Below, piece by piece: positions 1 through 9,867 of a stretch of 64,000 nt of DNA; position 1 is the first letter of the stretch; every line of letters begins with the position of its first letter. The stretch spans positions 339,762,654 through 339,826,653 of the forward strand of contig JAUPFV010000002.1 of NCBI GenBank assembly GCA_036936605.1, in the 5' to 3' direction. Under the pieces are notes generated by a model, which saw nothing but the letters and a program-made list of their open reading frames with translations, did not search any database and was not told where the DNA came from. Position numbers and translations under genes: made by a program. The DNA comes from Limnanthes douglasii subsp. nivea (lineage: Eukaryota > Streptophyta > Magnoliopsida > Brassicales > Limnanthaceae).

Positions 1-3000
1 TATAGCGAACTGGACCGTAGCATCAAAGATGGACCAAAGTGTAGTATTTTACTTGCTAGGTTTATTAACCGAGTCTCCTATATTGATCTTCCTATATTAT
101 TTAGATTCTCTATTTTAATTGGGTCTTCTATATTAATAACGACTTATTTTAGTCATTGAATAATGGGATTTAATATGAATCATTTGATAAAAAAAATTAT
201 GGTTTTCATAAACGTATAAATAAAATAAGATATTTCTTTGAAATGTGTATAATTGACGTGATGTAATTACGTGAGCAATATATTTCCTAGCATAGCGAAA
301 TAATAATAATAATATGTATTTTAAGAAATAACTGACGTGACACATAAATACTCAAGACAGAATTATGTGAATCATGTTATCTTTTGTTACAAAGAGTGAT
401 TGAGCTCCTTTTGTTTGAAGAATCTTTCTGTAACTTACATATTTACATAAGAATGTCTGTTTTATGTAGATGTAATATCTCTTTACAATCCAAACCACGT
501 TAAATATTATATTTTGTTCTTGCTTTTGTTACGATTTCTTGTATTTGTTGTTGGTCTTGAACATGGTAATTAGATCATCCTTCCATAGCTTTCATTAATC
601 GAACATCGATTCTTAGTTCAAAATAATGGTAGTTGGTTCCCCCAATACTTATAAAGGCCATCAATTCTAATCCTTCAAGAATCAATTCTAGTGTACCGCT
701 CATAAGCTGTCGGAAGAACCATCGCCTTGATTCAGCAAACTCTCAAATATGAACATCTCAAGAGTTCTCTTGCAGACCCTCCAAGCGAAATGGATTATGG
801 CTAATGGTATCCTCTCTTATCTTTTTTTTTGCAATTATTTTTACGCAATAAGTAGTTAGTTTTCTAGAATCATCAAATGTATGGATACCCTTGAGGTTTG
901 ATTATGTATAAATATATGAAGTACCAATATTTTTAAAGAATAATAGAAATAAATGAACGAATATTTTATTAATGGTCTTTAGGTCTCTGTTTATAGAGTT
1001 TACAATTAGAGAATATATCGTCAATATATTAACCAGCTTTATTTAACCTAGATATGCTATATTTTATATATTTTACTACATATTTTATACTTTTGAATAA
1101 CCACTTAGTCCTTACGCGAGTAACAAGGAATGACTACTTTTGATTGATCAAAATATCTCTTGACATTTTCCGAAAGCCTATAGTCTTGAAAATAATGGCA
1201 ATGTTATATCTTCACACCCGAAGTTGTTATATTTTACATAATATAATTTTTATTCCATTAACTTCGGTTAGACTTTTAATATTTTAAAGGCTTGTTTATT
1301 CTAATTTAGTCTAGCTGAACTGTTACCAGACACATCTTCAATTTGATTCATATTTAACTGTTCATGCCTCCTTAAAACCCTTCAACAACCAAAATCTCCC
1401 TAAAGGATAATATAATTTGTCTTTTTGAAGGAAAAAAGTACATCTAACAATTAATAGGCTACTATGGTATAAACTATTTATTATTTATTAACTTATTTTC
1501 TCCTTGATGTTTTGATTCCTCATTAGCTATAGTTGAGTAACCCATCTAGTCTTTGATGAATGAGAAAGTAAGGATTTATAATGAACTGAAGTGTTGATAT
1601 TTCTATGAGAGCTTCGATAGCTGATGATGCTATTATTTTACATTCCTCCAAATTTCTATTAAAATTATTTTATTGCCCCCCCCCCCTAGCCCTTAGTGAA
1701 GAATAAATGAAAGATAATGTTTATTAATCTCGGATTTTGACGCATATCTTTGGCTTTGACTTATTTTTTAAATTAGTTGAGTTTTCTTTTTTAGTCCTTT
1801 ATAAAAAAAATGGCGTAAGAACTGAACAATACACGGGTACATCTCTAACTTTTTTTAATTAACCAAAGCTTACATCTTTATTTTTTAGTTTAGGCCGAAT
1901 TTATATGGGTGTAAACATATTTACAGAAACAAGATTTTGTTGGAAGAAGCTTATATGAATGTTTTTCTATTTTACGCAGACATGTGCACTCTTTTTGTAC
2001 TTTTTAATCTTGAGCCTTTATAGTCCTTTGAATATTTGAATATTAACCATTATTCCTACAGAAAAATCCAAGCCCTAGAATTTTGAAGATATTGAAATTT
2101 GAAATTCGTTTTTACCTTTTTACACAAATATCCATCTCATTTGTTCTCTTTACTTCCTTCAATTTTCTTATTCAAAATTGTTTTCATCTTCTTGTACCAT
2201 CTTGTTGATTTTATTGATTCTATTCCCTTGTTATGTTTTCTATTGGAATAAAGTTTGACTTCATTTTTATAAATTGGTAAAAAATGTGAAGGTAGTGATT
2301 GCTCAGACAATAATAATATTCACGAAAATGGTTCGTTTGGGTCTTATTTTTCAGGTCGCTTCGGCCATGAGAGAATTATTAAAGTGACTCTCCCAACTCG
2401 TCAATCATAACAGAAAAAGAATTTGTAATGAAAAAAGTGTATCCTAAAATTATTATCTCTTTTCAAATTGTTTCTCTTACTCCATCTATTCTCGATGGTA
2501 AGAGTAAACCTTTAGCGGAAGGTAGCAGCGGGGTTGATCTCTCAATTGTATAATTCAACTAAAATATTAGGATGATGCTTTGAATGAATTTTAGATAAAG
2601 AGTATTATATGACATTTATATCTCTATCTTATTAAAGGTGAATGTATAAAAATGCTTGATGATTGGACGATTCTTCATGACATAACTATTAGAATCTCTA
2701 CTATTAGAGAAAATCCATTTGATACTCGTGAAGTTGAAGTCTCTTTCTTTAGTTACTCTATTGATCATTAGCTTCAGTTTACTCTCCAGACCTTCTCAAA
2801 TTATTTCAAGTTACAAACACTTTACATCATATTAGTTACCAACTTTTGGACCGTTTTTCGGCTATAATATTATCAAGCGAGGTCTTTCAACATGTCTCTG
2901 TGAATGGATTTCTCACTACGTTTAAGGTCTCTTGCTAAAACTCGAACTCATTATTTGTATTTATTGATGAACTCATATTATAAAATTTATCATGATATTC

Positions 3001-3189
3001 CAACTTGTGACAAAGTATGGAAGGATAAATTCGTTTTTCTGACAATTGCGAAAACTAGACATGGAAGAGTAGTTCTTATATTAATTGAAAGTGGCTCTCA
3101 GATCTATTTTCTCAAAAATATTTTCTTCTTTGATTTAATTTTATATGTATTTGACTGTGATTTTTTGGTTTTTTCCTTATCAACTCTTA
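1..3189. other. AT-rich non-coding flank
   Basis: I see no supportable gene here. The sequence is AT-rich with frequent stops in all frames and short homopolymer runs, such as a C run near 1677-1686. A short open stretch at 2904-3197 (+) looks slightly protein-like (aromatic- and Lys-rich) but I cannot assign it to a family, and element A is inserted directly after it. Confidence 0.5.
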
Positions 3190-3194
3190 TTGTT

Positions 3195-3697
3195 TGATGA
3201 GTCCGAATTCGAAGAACTCCCCGGAACGGTAGTCCAAAGTAAATCACCCCGTAAATTCGAACAGACACCATGACTTCAATTCGGACAGCACTGATTGAAC
3301 CGGACAGATGATCTTGAACACTGCAAATATAAGGCAGTTCGAACTATGACTAAAGTACTAAAAAATCTAATCACTATCTGACTAAGCTACCTGTACATCT
3401 GCTTAAAACTCATGGGTCTTTAAACATGACCCAGGTCCATTAAACTTGACCCGAAAGCCCATAAGGGCCCAAATTTCACACTATAAATGCCCAACCACCA
3501 GCATTAACTATGGGTAAGAAAAATTAACTGCTGCCAGGCTGCTTAATTCTCTCTCCACCCTTGAAACACTTTGAAACACCCTGAAATATCTTTAAACACC
3601 CTTAAACACCACCACACCACCGTGAAACACCCTTACGCCGCCTTAAAACTCCACTCAAAATTACTAGCCTACCCTCAGGCTACTTTTATCCACACCA
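3195..3697 (+). repeat. 5' LTR of element A
   Basis: 503 bp beginning TGATGAGTCC and ending CCACACCA (TG...CA ends), matching 13258-13760 almost perfectly. A TATA-like TATAAAT lies at 3482-3488, so transcription would start around 3510-3520 and the upstream part is U3. Confidence 0.95.
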
Positions 3698-3700
3698 AAT

Positions 3701-3716
3701 TGGCGACCACAGTGGG
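3701..3716 (+). other. Primer-binding site of element A
   Basis: TGGCGACCACAGTGGG lies 3 nt after the 5' LTR. TGG is the complement of a tRNA CCA 3' end. The same block follows the 5' LTR in elements B (47016-47031) and C (54160-54175). Tat-group elements are often primed by an Arg tRNA; I infer that class but could not check it against tRNA sequences. Confidence 0.75.
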
Positions 3717-3770
3717 AGGCGACGGTGCCTGAATCAGACATTCAAAACCAAGTAAAGGAATTCTGTCCGA

Positions 3771-5669
3771 ATGAATCCGGATAATCCAGAGCTTCCACCA
3801 GCTTTGCTCGAAGTGGTGGAAGAGAACGATGAATATACTGTCCAGGAGCGTGACAGGTTGAGGGTTGAAATAGAAGCTCTGAAGGCTGAAAAGGCCAAGA
3901 TGGGCATGAAGGAGAAATCCAAAGCATCAGTTGCTCATCGTTCTGATAACCCTCGAGAGCATGAGGCTTCAAAGACTCATGTGAGCACTAAAAAGACACA
4001 TGCCAGTTCAAAAAAGTCTCACCGGTCCAAGCCTGTGGAGAGTTCTGACTCAAGTTCAGAATCTTCGGACAGCTCTTCGGACAGTGAGGGAAATGAAAAA
4101 TCCTTGTCCTCCAGTAGTGATGAGGGGCGAACCAGGAAAAAACAGAAGCAAGTTAAAAAGTATTCCAGAAAAAGAGACCACCATGGAAGAATGAAAAGGC
4201 ACATTGGGAAAGGATCATCTCACAGCCGGAGACATATAGACCGGATGCTGGTGGATCCATTTGCCTTCCATGATGAGCCAGGTATCTTTGCAACACCTAA
4301 TGAGGATACCGTGTTCAGTCGTGGAAGGAATTGGAGGCAGTCTCCACTGTCTTCTAAAATCCTATCCGGAAACCTCCCCAAGAGGTTCGATAGCACCAAG
4401 ATGGAGAAGTACGATGGCAGTACTGATCCAGACAATCATCTGGAGCAATTCAAGAACTTCATGATGAACTTTGATGATGATGATAAACTACTCTGCAGGG
4501 CATTCTCCCAGTCCTTTACGGGGAGTGCTCTGAAGTGGTACAACAGCCTTCCTCAGGGTTGTATCAGAGACTTTGATACCTTTTGGGTGGCCTTTCGAAG
4601 GCAATTTGTGGGGAGTAAGGAGCTCAAGGGCAATGGAGATACCATAATCCATTGTGCCCAAGAGCCAAATGAATCGTTGAAAGAATACATAAGTCGTTTT
4701 GTGAACACAAAGAACGGGCTGGCTGATTGCTTTGAACAAGTGGCAATAGCATCCCTGAGACAAGGTTTGAACCCGGGCAACCTGGCCGATTCAGTAACAA
4801 GGAAGAAAGCCATGACCTGGGGTGGATTGCTGAATCAAGTCGGCAAGCAAATAAATGTTGATGAAACAAAAAAGACCAGGGTGCACAGGCAGGTGAGATC
4901 CACCCCGGTAACACCAACTCCCAATCAAAACCAGTCCGGAAACAAAGCTAGAGAAACCGGACAGGGGCATGGAAGAGGAAAAGCTCAGTCTCAACCAGCT
5001 GCTCCTGCACAAAGTCAGCAGTCTAGAAACAAAAGGGGGCCGTGGGTCCAACCGGAGTGGTTTGCAGAGCTCAAAGAAAGTGTGGCAACCATTTTCGAAA
5101 AAACTAAAGATGAAGTACACTACCGGAGACCGGCAACCTTGCAGTCTCCCAGAGAACATCGAAACAGTTCTTTTTGTCAATATCACAATGATATTGGCCA
5201 TACTACTGATGATTGCATAGCCTTGAAACAAGAGGTTCAGAACCTGATTGAAAGAGGGAAATTGGGTGCATACGTTAAAAGAAGAGGAGGCAACAGGCCT
5301 GATAACACTCACCGGGCTGGTCCGGTTAATGCTGCCCCAGAAGGGGCTATGGTAATCGTTGAAAGGTTTGATGTGGAATCTGAATACTTGGACCCTGATC
5401 CAACAAGAAACAGAGTGGGTGCAATAGAGGAGCGTTCCAGGTCGGTCTCCGGGCTCATTAAATTCTTTGAGTCCTTGACAATTTTCGGAGGGGACACTGT
5501 AACGGCTCCTACCACTTCATCAAGAAAAAGGCATGTTCATAATTTGGCTACCCAATTAGAAGGGGGCATGACCTCTTATCAATCGTCAAGTTTATTCCCA
5601 TTCATTGTCTTTGATGGGGATGATTTGAGAGACATTGCTGGCCCTCATGAAGATGCTGTTGTCATATGA
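3771..5669 (+). CDS. gag: Gag polyprotein part, element A (632 aa)
   Basis: Capsid/nucleocapsid protein that assembles the cytoplasmic virus-like particle and packages element RNA. The ATG at 3771 is the first in the leader and is at the matching position in B (47085) and C (54229). Residues about 10-60 are acidic/helical. Residues about 65-155 are a Ser/Lys/His-rich low-complexity region with SSDSSSESSDSSS-type runs and basic tracts. Residues about 245-340 form the Retrotrans_gag domain (W255, then the conserved FRRQF and SLRQGL segments). A variant zinc knuckle C-X2-H-X4-H-X4-C sits at C469, H472, H477, C482. The frame ends at a TGA (5667-5669) where element C has GGA, so the stop is a private mutation and Gag originally ran on into protease. 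Confidence 0.92.
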   Translation: MNPDNPELPPALLEVVEENDEYTVQERDRLRVEIEALKAEKAKMGMKEKSKASVAHRSDNPREHEASKTHVSTKKTHASSKKSHRSKPVESSDSSSESSDSSSDSEGNEKSLSSSSDEGRTRKKQKQVKKYSRKRDHHGRMKRHIGKGSSHSRRHIDRMLVDPFAFHDEPGIFATPNEDTVFSRGRNWRQSPLSSKILSGNLPKRFDSTKMEKYDGSTDPDNHLEQFKNFMMNFDDDDKLLCRAFSQSFTGSALKWYNSLPQGCIRDFDTFWVAFRRQFVGSKELKGNGDTIIHCAQEPNESLKEYISRFVNTKNGLADCFEQVAIASLRQGLNPGNLADSVTRKKAMTWGGLLNQVGKQINVDETKKTRVHRQVRSTPVTPTPNQNQSGNKARETGQGHGRGKAQSQPAAPAQSQQSRNKRGPWVQPEWFAELKESVATIFEKTKDEVHYRRPATLQSPREHRNSSFCQYHNDIGHTTDDCIALKQEVQNLIERGKLGAYVKRRGGNRPDNTHRAGPVNAAPEGAMVIVERFDVESEYLDPDPTRNRVGAIEERSRSVSGLIKFFESLTIFGGDTVTAPTTSSRKRHVHNLATQLEGGMTSYQSSSLFPFIVFDGDDLRDIAGPHEDAVVI

Positions 5670-6113
5670 GCATCGATAGGGGGCAATGAGATAAGGCGAA
5701 TCCTGGTAGATACTGGGAGCTCTGCCAATATCCTTTTCTTAGATACTTACAAGAAAATGAAAAATCCAGCTGTGATTCAAAAGTCAGACCGATCGATTGT
5801 AGGCTTCACGGGTAGCTCAGCTGATGTAATCGGTGAGTTCGAAGAAGAAGTATTGTTGGGCAGAGGCCCTTTTAAGAAAACGGTCAGAATACTTTTCATT
5901 GTGGTGGACTGTCCCACTTGTTACAATGCTATTCTAGAGAGATCTTGGCTTTCTAGGATGCATGCAGTGGCCTCAACAGTCCATCAGTGTCTAAAATACG
6001 CTGTTCAGGGGCAGGTTGGGGTTGTCCGGAGCAGTCAAAAAGTTGCAAGAGAATGTTATGCCACTGCCTTGGCTCCACGAACGCTGGGGGCAGTCCGTAT
6101 AACTGACCAATAG
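5670..6113 (+). CDS. pro: Aspartic protease part of gag-pol, element A
   Basis: Retropepsin-type protease that would cleave the polyprotein. It is in the same frame as gag and separated from it only by the TGA at 5667. It starts GGNEIRRILVDTGSSANILF, giving the catalytic D-T-G-S about 15 residues in; the flap and dimer region follow, ending RTLGAVRITDQ before the amber codon 6111-6113. There is no separate start codon in a useful position, so it depends on translation from gag; in this copy the TGA at 5667 would block it. Element C shows the same protein with GGA at that codon. Protease being upstream of the amber means Gag-Pro is the default product and RT-integrase the minor one. Confidence 0.85.
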   Translation, partial: ASIGGNEIRRILVDTGSSANILFLDTYKKMKNPAVIQKSDRSIVGFTGSSADVIGEFEEEVLLGRGPFKKTVRILFIVVDCPTCYNAILERSWLSRMHAVASTVHQCLKYAVQGQVGVVRSSQKVARECYATALAPRTLGAVRITDQ

Positions 6114-6168
6114 CAGTTTGAGGGCCTTTCTGGGGGTGAGGGTGAAATTGATGACCCCAGAGAGACCC
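6108..6168 (+). promoter_or_regulatory. Probable stop-codon readthrough signal (amber plus 3' stem-loop)
   Basis: CAA TAG CAG TTT at 6108-6119: the amber codon is in frame between protease and RT, both sides open. It is shared with element C (56557-56568) and, as TAG CAA TTA, with the old relic at 40435-40443. Eight nt after the stop, 6122-6135 (GGGCCTTTCTGGGG) can pair with 6155-6168 (CCCCAGAGAGACCC): 13 pairs including one U-G, one internal mismatch, 19-nt loop. Element C keeps every pair. The hexamer after the stop nearly matches the known CAR-YYA readthrough context of tobamovirus type, and an 8-nt spacer to a 3' structure is typical of gammaretroviral readthrough. Function is inferred. 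Confidence 0.7.
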
Positions 6169-7205
6169 CCGGAGTGTTGATCCCAGTTGAAGAGGTTGAG
6201 ACACACTGCTTGGAAGAAGGGAAATTTGTCAAGATAGGGTCCAAAATGCCACAAGTGTTGAAAGAAGAGATGTTAAAATTCTTAAAAGACCATCAGCATG
6301 TCTTTGCTTGGTGCAATGCTGATGTTACTGGAGTTCCATCAGAGGTGATTTCCCATCACCTATCTGTCCGGAGGGATGTGGCACCTGTGGTGCAAAAGAG
6401 GAGAGCTTTTTCAAAAGAAAAGGCTGATGTCATTGTACAAGAGGTTGACAGACTCACAAAGATGGGGCACATTAAAGAATCTCAGTATCCTTTGTGGACT
6501 GCCAATCCACTCTTGGTAAAAAAGAAAAACGGTAAATGGCGAATGTGCATTGACTTCACAGATCTCAATCGAGCTTGCCCAAAAGACTTGTATCCGGTTC
6601 CCCGGATAGATCAGCTGGTAGATTCTACTTCTGGGAACAAGCTACTCTCCTTCATGGATGCTTTCTCCGGGTACAATCAGATCCAGGTGGATCCAAGGGA
6701 TCAAGAGCATACCACTTTTGTTACGGATAGAGGTCTACACTGCTACAAGGTGATGCCTTTTGGTTTGAAAAATGCTGGGGCTACTTATCAAAGGTTAGTC
6801 AATAAGGCATTTGCTGATCAAATTGGAAGAAATATGGAGGTTTACATTGACGATATGATGGTGAAAAGTGTGGATGAGCAGCTGCACTTGTCCGACCTCC
6901 GGGAGACTTTTGCTAATCTGGCCAAAGTAAATTTAAAGTTAAATCCTGAAAAATGTGTGTTCGGAGTGCAGTCCGGGAAGTTCTTGGGGTATATTATAAG
7001 TGAGCATGGAATACAGCCTGACCCGGACCAACTCAATGCCTTGTTCCACATGGAGCCTCCACGAAACATTAAAGAAGTACAGCGGTTAACGGGGAGGTTA
7101 GCAGCTTTGAACAGATTCATCTCATGGTCTTCGGACAGATGTGCTCCTTTCTTTCAAACTTTGAAGGGTGCAAAGGGGTTTGAGTGGACACCACAGTGTG
7201 ATTAG
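6114..7205 (+). CDS. pol: Reverse transcriptase part of gag-pol, element A
   Basis: RNA/DNA-dependent DNA polymerase of the element, same frame as gag. After a linker the RT core runs from about 6480 to 7000: the finger motif YPLWTANP, the CIDFTDLNRACPKD motif, the palm motif SFMDAFSGYNQI with first catalytic Asp, and the active-site YIDD at 6843-6854. The connection and the start of RNase H follow (VQRLTGRLAALNRFIS). The segment ends at TAG 7203-7205 where B has GAG and C has GGG, so the stop is a point mutation private to this copy. An in-frame ATG at 6174 exists but readthrough from protease is the expected route of expression. Confidence 0.92.
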   Translation, partial: QFEGLSGGEGEIDDPRETPGVLIPVEEVETHCLEEGKFVKIGSKMPQVLKEEMLKFLKDHQHVFAWCNADVTGVPSEVISHHLSVRRDVAPVVQKRRAFSKEKADVIVQEVDRLTKMGHIKESQYPLWTANPLLVKKKNGKWRMCIDFTDLNRACPKDLYPVPRIDQLVDSTSGNKLLSFMDAFSGYNQIQVDPRDQEHTTFVTDRGLHCYKVMPFGLKNAGATYQRLVNKAFADQIGRNMEVYIDDMMVKSVDEQLHLSDLRETFANLAKVNLKLNPEKCVFGVQSGKFLGYIISEHGIQPDPDQLNALFHMEPPRNIKEVQRLTGRLAALNRFISWSSDRCAPFFQTLKGAKGFEWTPQCD

Positions 7206-9401
7206 GCATTCAATGAAATCAAAAAGCATCTGTCCTCCCCCAAGACCTTGTTCAAACCAGTCGATGGGGAGACTCTTTTTGTGTATCTGGCTGTTTCAAG
7301 CTGTGCCATCAGTGCTGTGCTAGTAAGGGAGGTTGATGGGTACCCTCACCCGGTATACTACATCAGCAAAAGCCTGATTGATGCTGAACGCCGTTACTTG
7401 AAACTTGAGAAATTAACATTGGCCTTGGTGATAGCTGCAAGAAAGATGAGGCCTTATTTTCAGGCTCATCCTATCGTTGTCCGGACATCTTTCCCTTTAA
7501 AGAATGTCCTTCAAAAAGCAGACATTTCAAGCAGAATGACAAAGTGGTCAGTAGAGTTGGGGGACTTCGACATAGACTTTGCTCCTCGAACAGCAGTAAA
7601 AGCTCAAGCTGTGGCTGATTTTCTGGTCGAATTCCATTCTGATAGGGACTCAGAACAATCTGCTGATTCAAAAGACAAAAAAGTGTGGATTGTCCGAACA
7701 GATGGAGGATCCAGTGCCATAGGATCTGGGGCAGGAATATGTCTTACTTCCCCCTATGGGGACAACATGTTCCAAGCTATTTGTTTTGCTTTCAGAGCAT
7801 CTAATAACGAGTCCGAATACGAAGCAGCTATAGCTGGGTTGAAATTGGCTTATATCTGTGGAGCAAAAAGGGTCAAGCTGCTAAGCGACTCCCAATTGCT
7901 TGTCCACCATGCCTTGGGCCTATCAGAAGCTAGAAAAGAACAATTGATTAAATATTTACTTCTCCTGAAAAATGAAGCAATGAAGTTTAAAGCTGTTATC
8001 TATGAACATATTCCCCAGGCAGAGAATGAGCTAGCAGACTCATTGGCAACAATAGCATACACGGAGTCCTATCCATGGATCCATGTGCTTGAAAGTCCTT
8101 CTATCCAACTTGATGAAGGGGAAAAAGAAGAAGTCTTTGAAATACAAGTGAATGAGCCTCAGGATTGGAGGTCTCCTCTTATACAATATCTGTCCGAAGG
8201 CATCGTACCTTTGAATAAATCACAAGCCAGAACTCTAAAACACAAGGCTCATGGTTTCATCATGATTAGAGAGGTCTTGTACAAGAAATCCTATAGCAAA
8301 CCTCTCCTACGCTGTTTAGGAGATCATGAGTCACAAATGGTTCTCTCCGAATTGCATGATGGTGAGGGATCAGCCCATTGTGGATTTAGAGCATTAACAA
8401 GAAGAGTGCTTCTCTCCGGATATTATTGGCCTTCAATAATGAAATATGCCAAGGAACTGGTAAGAAGGTGTGACCCATGCCAGAGGTACAGCAATGAAAT
8501 TCATGTACCAGCCATTCCTATGGAATCAATTTCTGAGCCTATCCCTTTTGCTCGATGGGGATTAGACTTAGTTGGGCCTCTCCCTATGGCGTCCGGAGGG
8601 CGTAAAACCATAATCGTAGCCATTGACTACTTTTCGAAGTGGATAGAAGCAGCCCCCTTGGCAGGAACAACCTCAAAGGCTGTTATAAAATTCGTTCTAT
8701 CCAACATATGTTGCAGATTTGGTGTTCCCCAGAAAATAACAACAGACAATGGGCCACAGTTTGACAACAGAGAAATGGAGAGCTTCTGTGCCTCAAGGGG
8801 TATTCAGCACTGCTTTTCTTCACCATTCCACCCACAAGCCAATGGGCAAGTTGAAGTGGCTAACAGAACAATACTGTCCGGTTTAAAGAAAAATTTGGAA
8901 GGGGCTGCTGGGAAGTGGCCTAGTTATTTACAAGAAGTCTTGTGGGCCTACCGGACAACGCCTGGGGCTGCCACACAAGAATCACCTTTTGCCTTGGTCT
9001 ATGGGATGGATGCAGTAGCTCCCATAGAAAAGACACTCCCCTCTTTTCGTGTTCATAACTTCTCCGGACGGGCTAATGAAATGGCAGTTAGAAATCAACT
9101 TGATTTAATTGAAGAAAGGCGAGTAAAAGCTCATCTTAGAATGGCGCACTATCAAGGCTTGATGAGAAGCAGGTTTGCTTCTAAAGTTAAAAGAAGGGAT
9201 TTTCAACCAGGAGATAAGGTATTGAGGAAAGTTTTCTTGCATACCAAGGAAAAACTCTTCGGAAAGCTGGCCCCAACTTGGGAGGGTCCCTACACTGTGG
9301 TTGAAAGAATCAAGCCTGGCACATACTGGTTTGAAGACAAAGATGGCAGGGTTTTAACTCACCCTTGGAATATTGAACACCTTCGAATGTATTTGGAATA
9401 A
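7206..9401 (+). CDS. pol: RNase H, second (archaeal-type) RNase H and integrase of gag-pol, element A
   Basis: Continues the RT frame. About 7240-7640 is the Ty3-type RNase H (FKPVDGETLFVYLAVS, YYISKSL). About 7680-8065 is a second RNase H with TDGGSS, the SNNESEYEAAIAGLKLA segment and SDSQL; dual RNase H is diagnostic of the Tat lineage. Integrase follows: an HHCC zinc finger at about 8350-8495 (CDPCQRY), catalytic Asp at 8565-8567 (LDLVGP), Asp at 8745-8747 (TTDNGPQF) and Glu at 8853-8855 (GQVEVANR), giving the classic D,D-35-E spacing. The C-terminal part (VKRRDFQPGDKV, EGPYTVVERIKPGTYWFED) ends at TAA 9399-9401. It is fully open, so nothing but the upstream TAG at 7203 breaks it. Confidence 0.95.
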   Translation, partial: AFNEIKKHLSSPKTLFKPVDGETLFVYLAVSSCAISAVLVREVDGYPHPVYYISKSLIDAERRYLKLEKLTLALVIAARKMRPYFQAHPIVVRTSFPLKNVLQKADISSRMTKWSVELGDFDIDFAPRTAVKAQAVADFLVEFHSDRDSEQSADSKDKKVWIVRTDGGSSAIGSGAGICLTSPYGDNMFQAICFAFRASNNESEYEAAIAGLKLAYICGAKRVKLLSDSQLLVHHALGLSEARKEQLIKYLLLLKNEAMKFKAVIYEHIPQAENELADSLATIAYTESYPWIHVLESPSIQLDEGEKEEVFEIQVNEPQDWRSPLIQYLSEGIVPLNKSQARTLKHKAHGFIMIREVLYKKSYSKPLLRCLGDHESQMVLSELHDGEGSAHCGFRALTRRVLLSGYYWPSIMKYAKELVRRCDPCQRYSNEIHVPAIPMESISEPIPFARWGLDLVGPLPMASGGRKTIIVAIDYFSKWIEAAPLAGTTSKAVIKFVLSNICCRFGVPQKITTDNGPQFDNREMESFCASRGIQHCFSSPFHPQANGQVEVANRTILSGLKKNLEGAAGKWPSYLQEVLWAYRTTPGAATQESPFALVYGMDAVAPIEKTLPSFRVHNFSGRANEMAVRNQLDLIEERRVKAHLRMAHYQGLMRSRFASKVKRRDFQPGDKVLRKVFLHTKEKLFGKLAPTWEGPYTVVERIKPGTYWFEDKDGRVLTHPWNIEHLRMYLE

Positions 9402-9867
9402 AACTTATGTAAATATTTACTTGTTTAAATATCCATGTAAATATTTGGGGGCATACCACTACCTCTCTCCGGCGCCACGGAGAGCTTTAAATGAAACTTG
9501 GAACTTTCTTGAATTAATTTTCTAAGTTTTTGCAAAATTCTGTTAATTGTCATACTATCCGAACTGAAAGATCTAAGGGCTACTTAAATTCTAGCCAGAG
9601 AAACTAAACACTCTCACAACACGATAACTCGAAATTACTTAAACTCCAAGATATTTAAACAGACTATGGAATAAGAGAAGGGTTGTGCGAGATAAAACGT
9701 TCATTCAATAAACTTAAAGTTGCCTTGGCCTTCCAAGGACTTTTTAAACAAGTTTAAACACAATAGAAAAATCTGTCCGGTCAAAACGGACAGCATCACA
9801 AAAAAAAGGTGCCTTGGCCTTCCAAGGACTTTGGTTCGAACGAAAAGTAAACAGAATAAATTACCAA
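9402..9867. other. Convergent intergenic region of element A
   Basis: Common 3' untranslated space between gag-pol (+) and the antisense gene (-). Just after the pol stop is a block kept in A, B and C: the palindrome GTAAATATTTAC (9409-9420) and about 25 bp later GTAAATATTT again, then GGGGGCATAC. A perfect 7-bp stem CTCTCCG/CGGAGAG lies near 9463-9484 in this copy only. Two CCTTGG-loop-CCAAGG hairpins sit at 9723-9738 and 9812-9827. Confidence 0.6.
9723..9827. repeat. Paired CCTTGG/CCAAGG hairpin motifs, element A
   Basis: CCTTGG-CCTT-CCAAGG at 9723-9738 and again at 9812-9827, each inside a longer shared TGCCTTGGCCTTCCAAGGAC. Two copies at similar spacing occur at the same place in B (50297-50312, 50364-50379) and C (60199-60214, 60285-60300). 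In B the loop differs (CCAC, CCAT) while both stem arms stay perfect. Position between convergent genes suggests a role in 3' end formation; that is inference. Confidence 0.6.

Noticed and set aside
2904..3197. 97-aa open frame just before element A
   Set aside because: Somewhat protein-like, but no start context, no recognised family and no copy elsewhere in the window; kept only as a note in the flank entry.
3194..3225. Hammerhead ribozyme / retrozyme: each LTR starts CTGATGAGTCCG, the conserved hammerhead core start
   Set aside because: No GAAA follows a closing stem II in any of the six LTRs and no cleavage-site helix is visible. The elements also encode full gag-pol, unlike retrozymes.
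4791..5312. 173-aa open frame on the minus strand inside gag of element A
   Set aside because: It overlaps a clear Gag on the other strand, is not preserved as the same open frame in element C (55589-55924 is shorter and different), and resembles no family.
6050..6250. Ogre-type intron between protease and RT removing the amber
   Set aside because: No convincing donor/acceptor pair spans the amber, and the frame is open with homologous protein on both sides in A, C and the relic.
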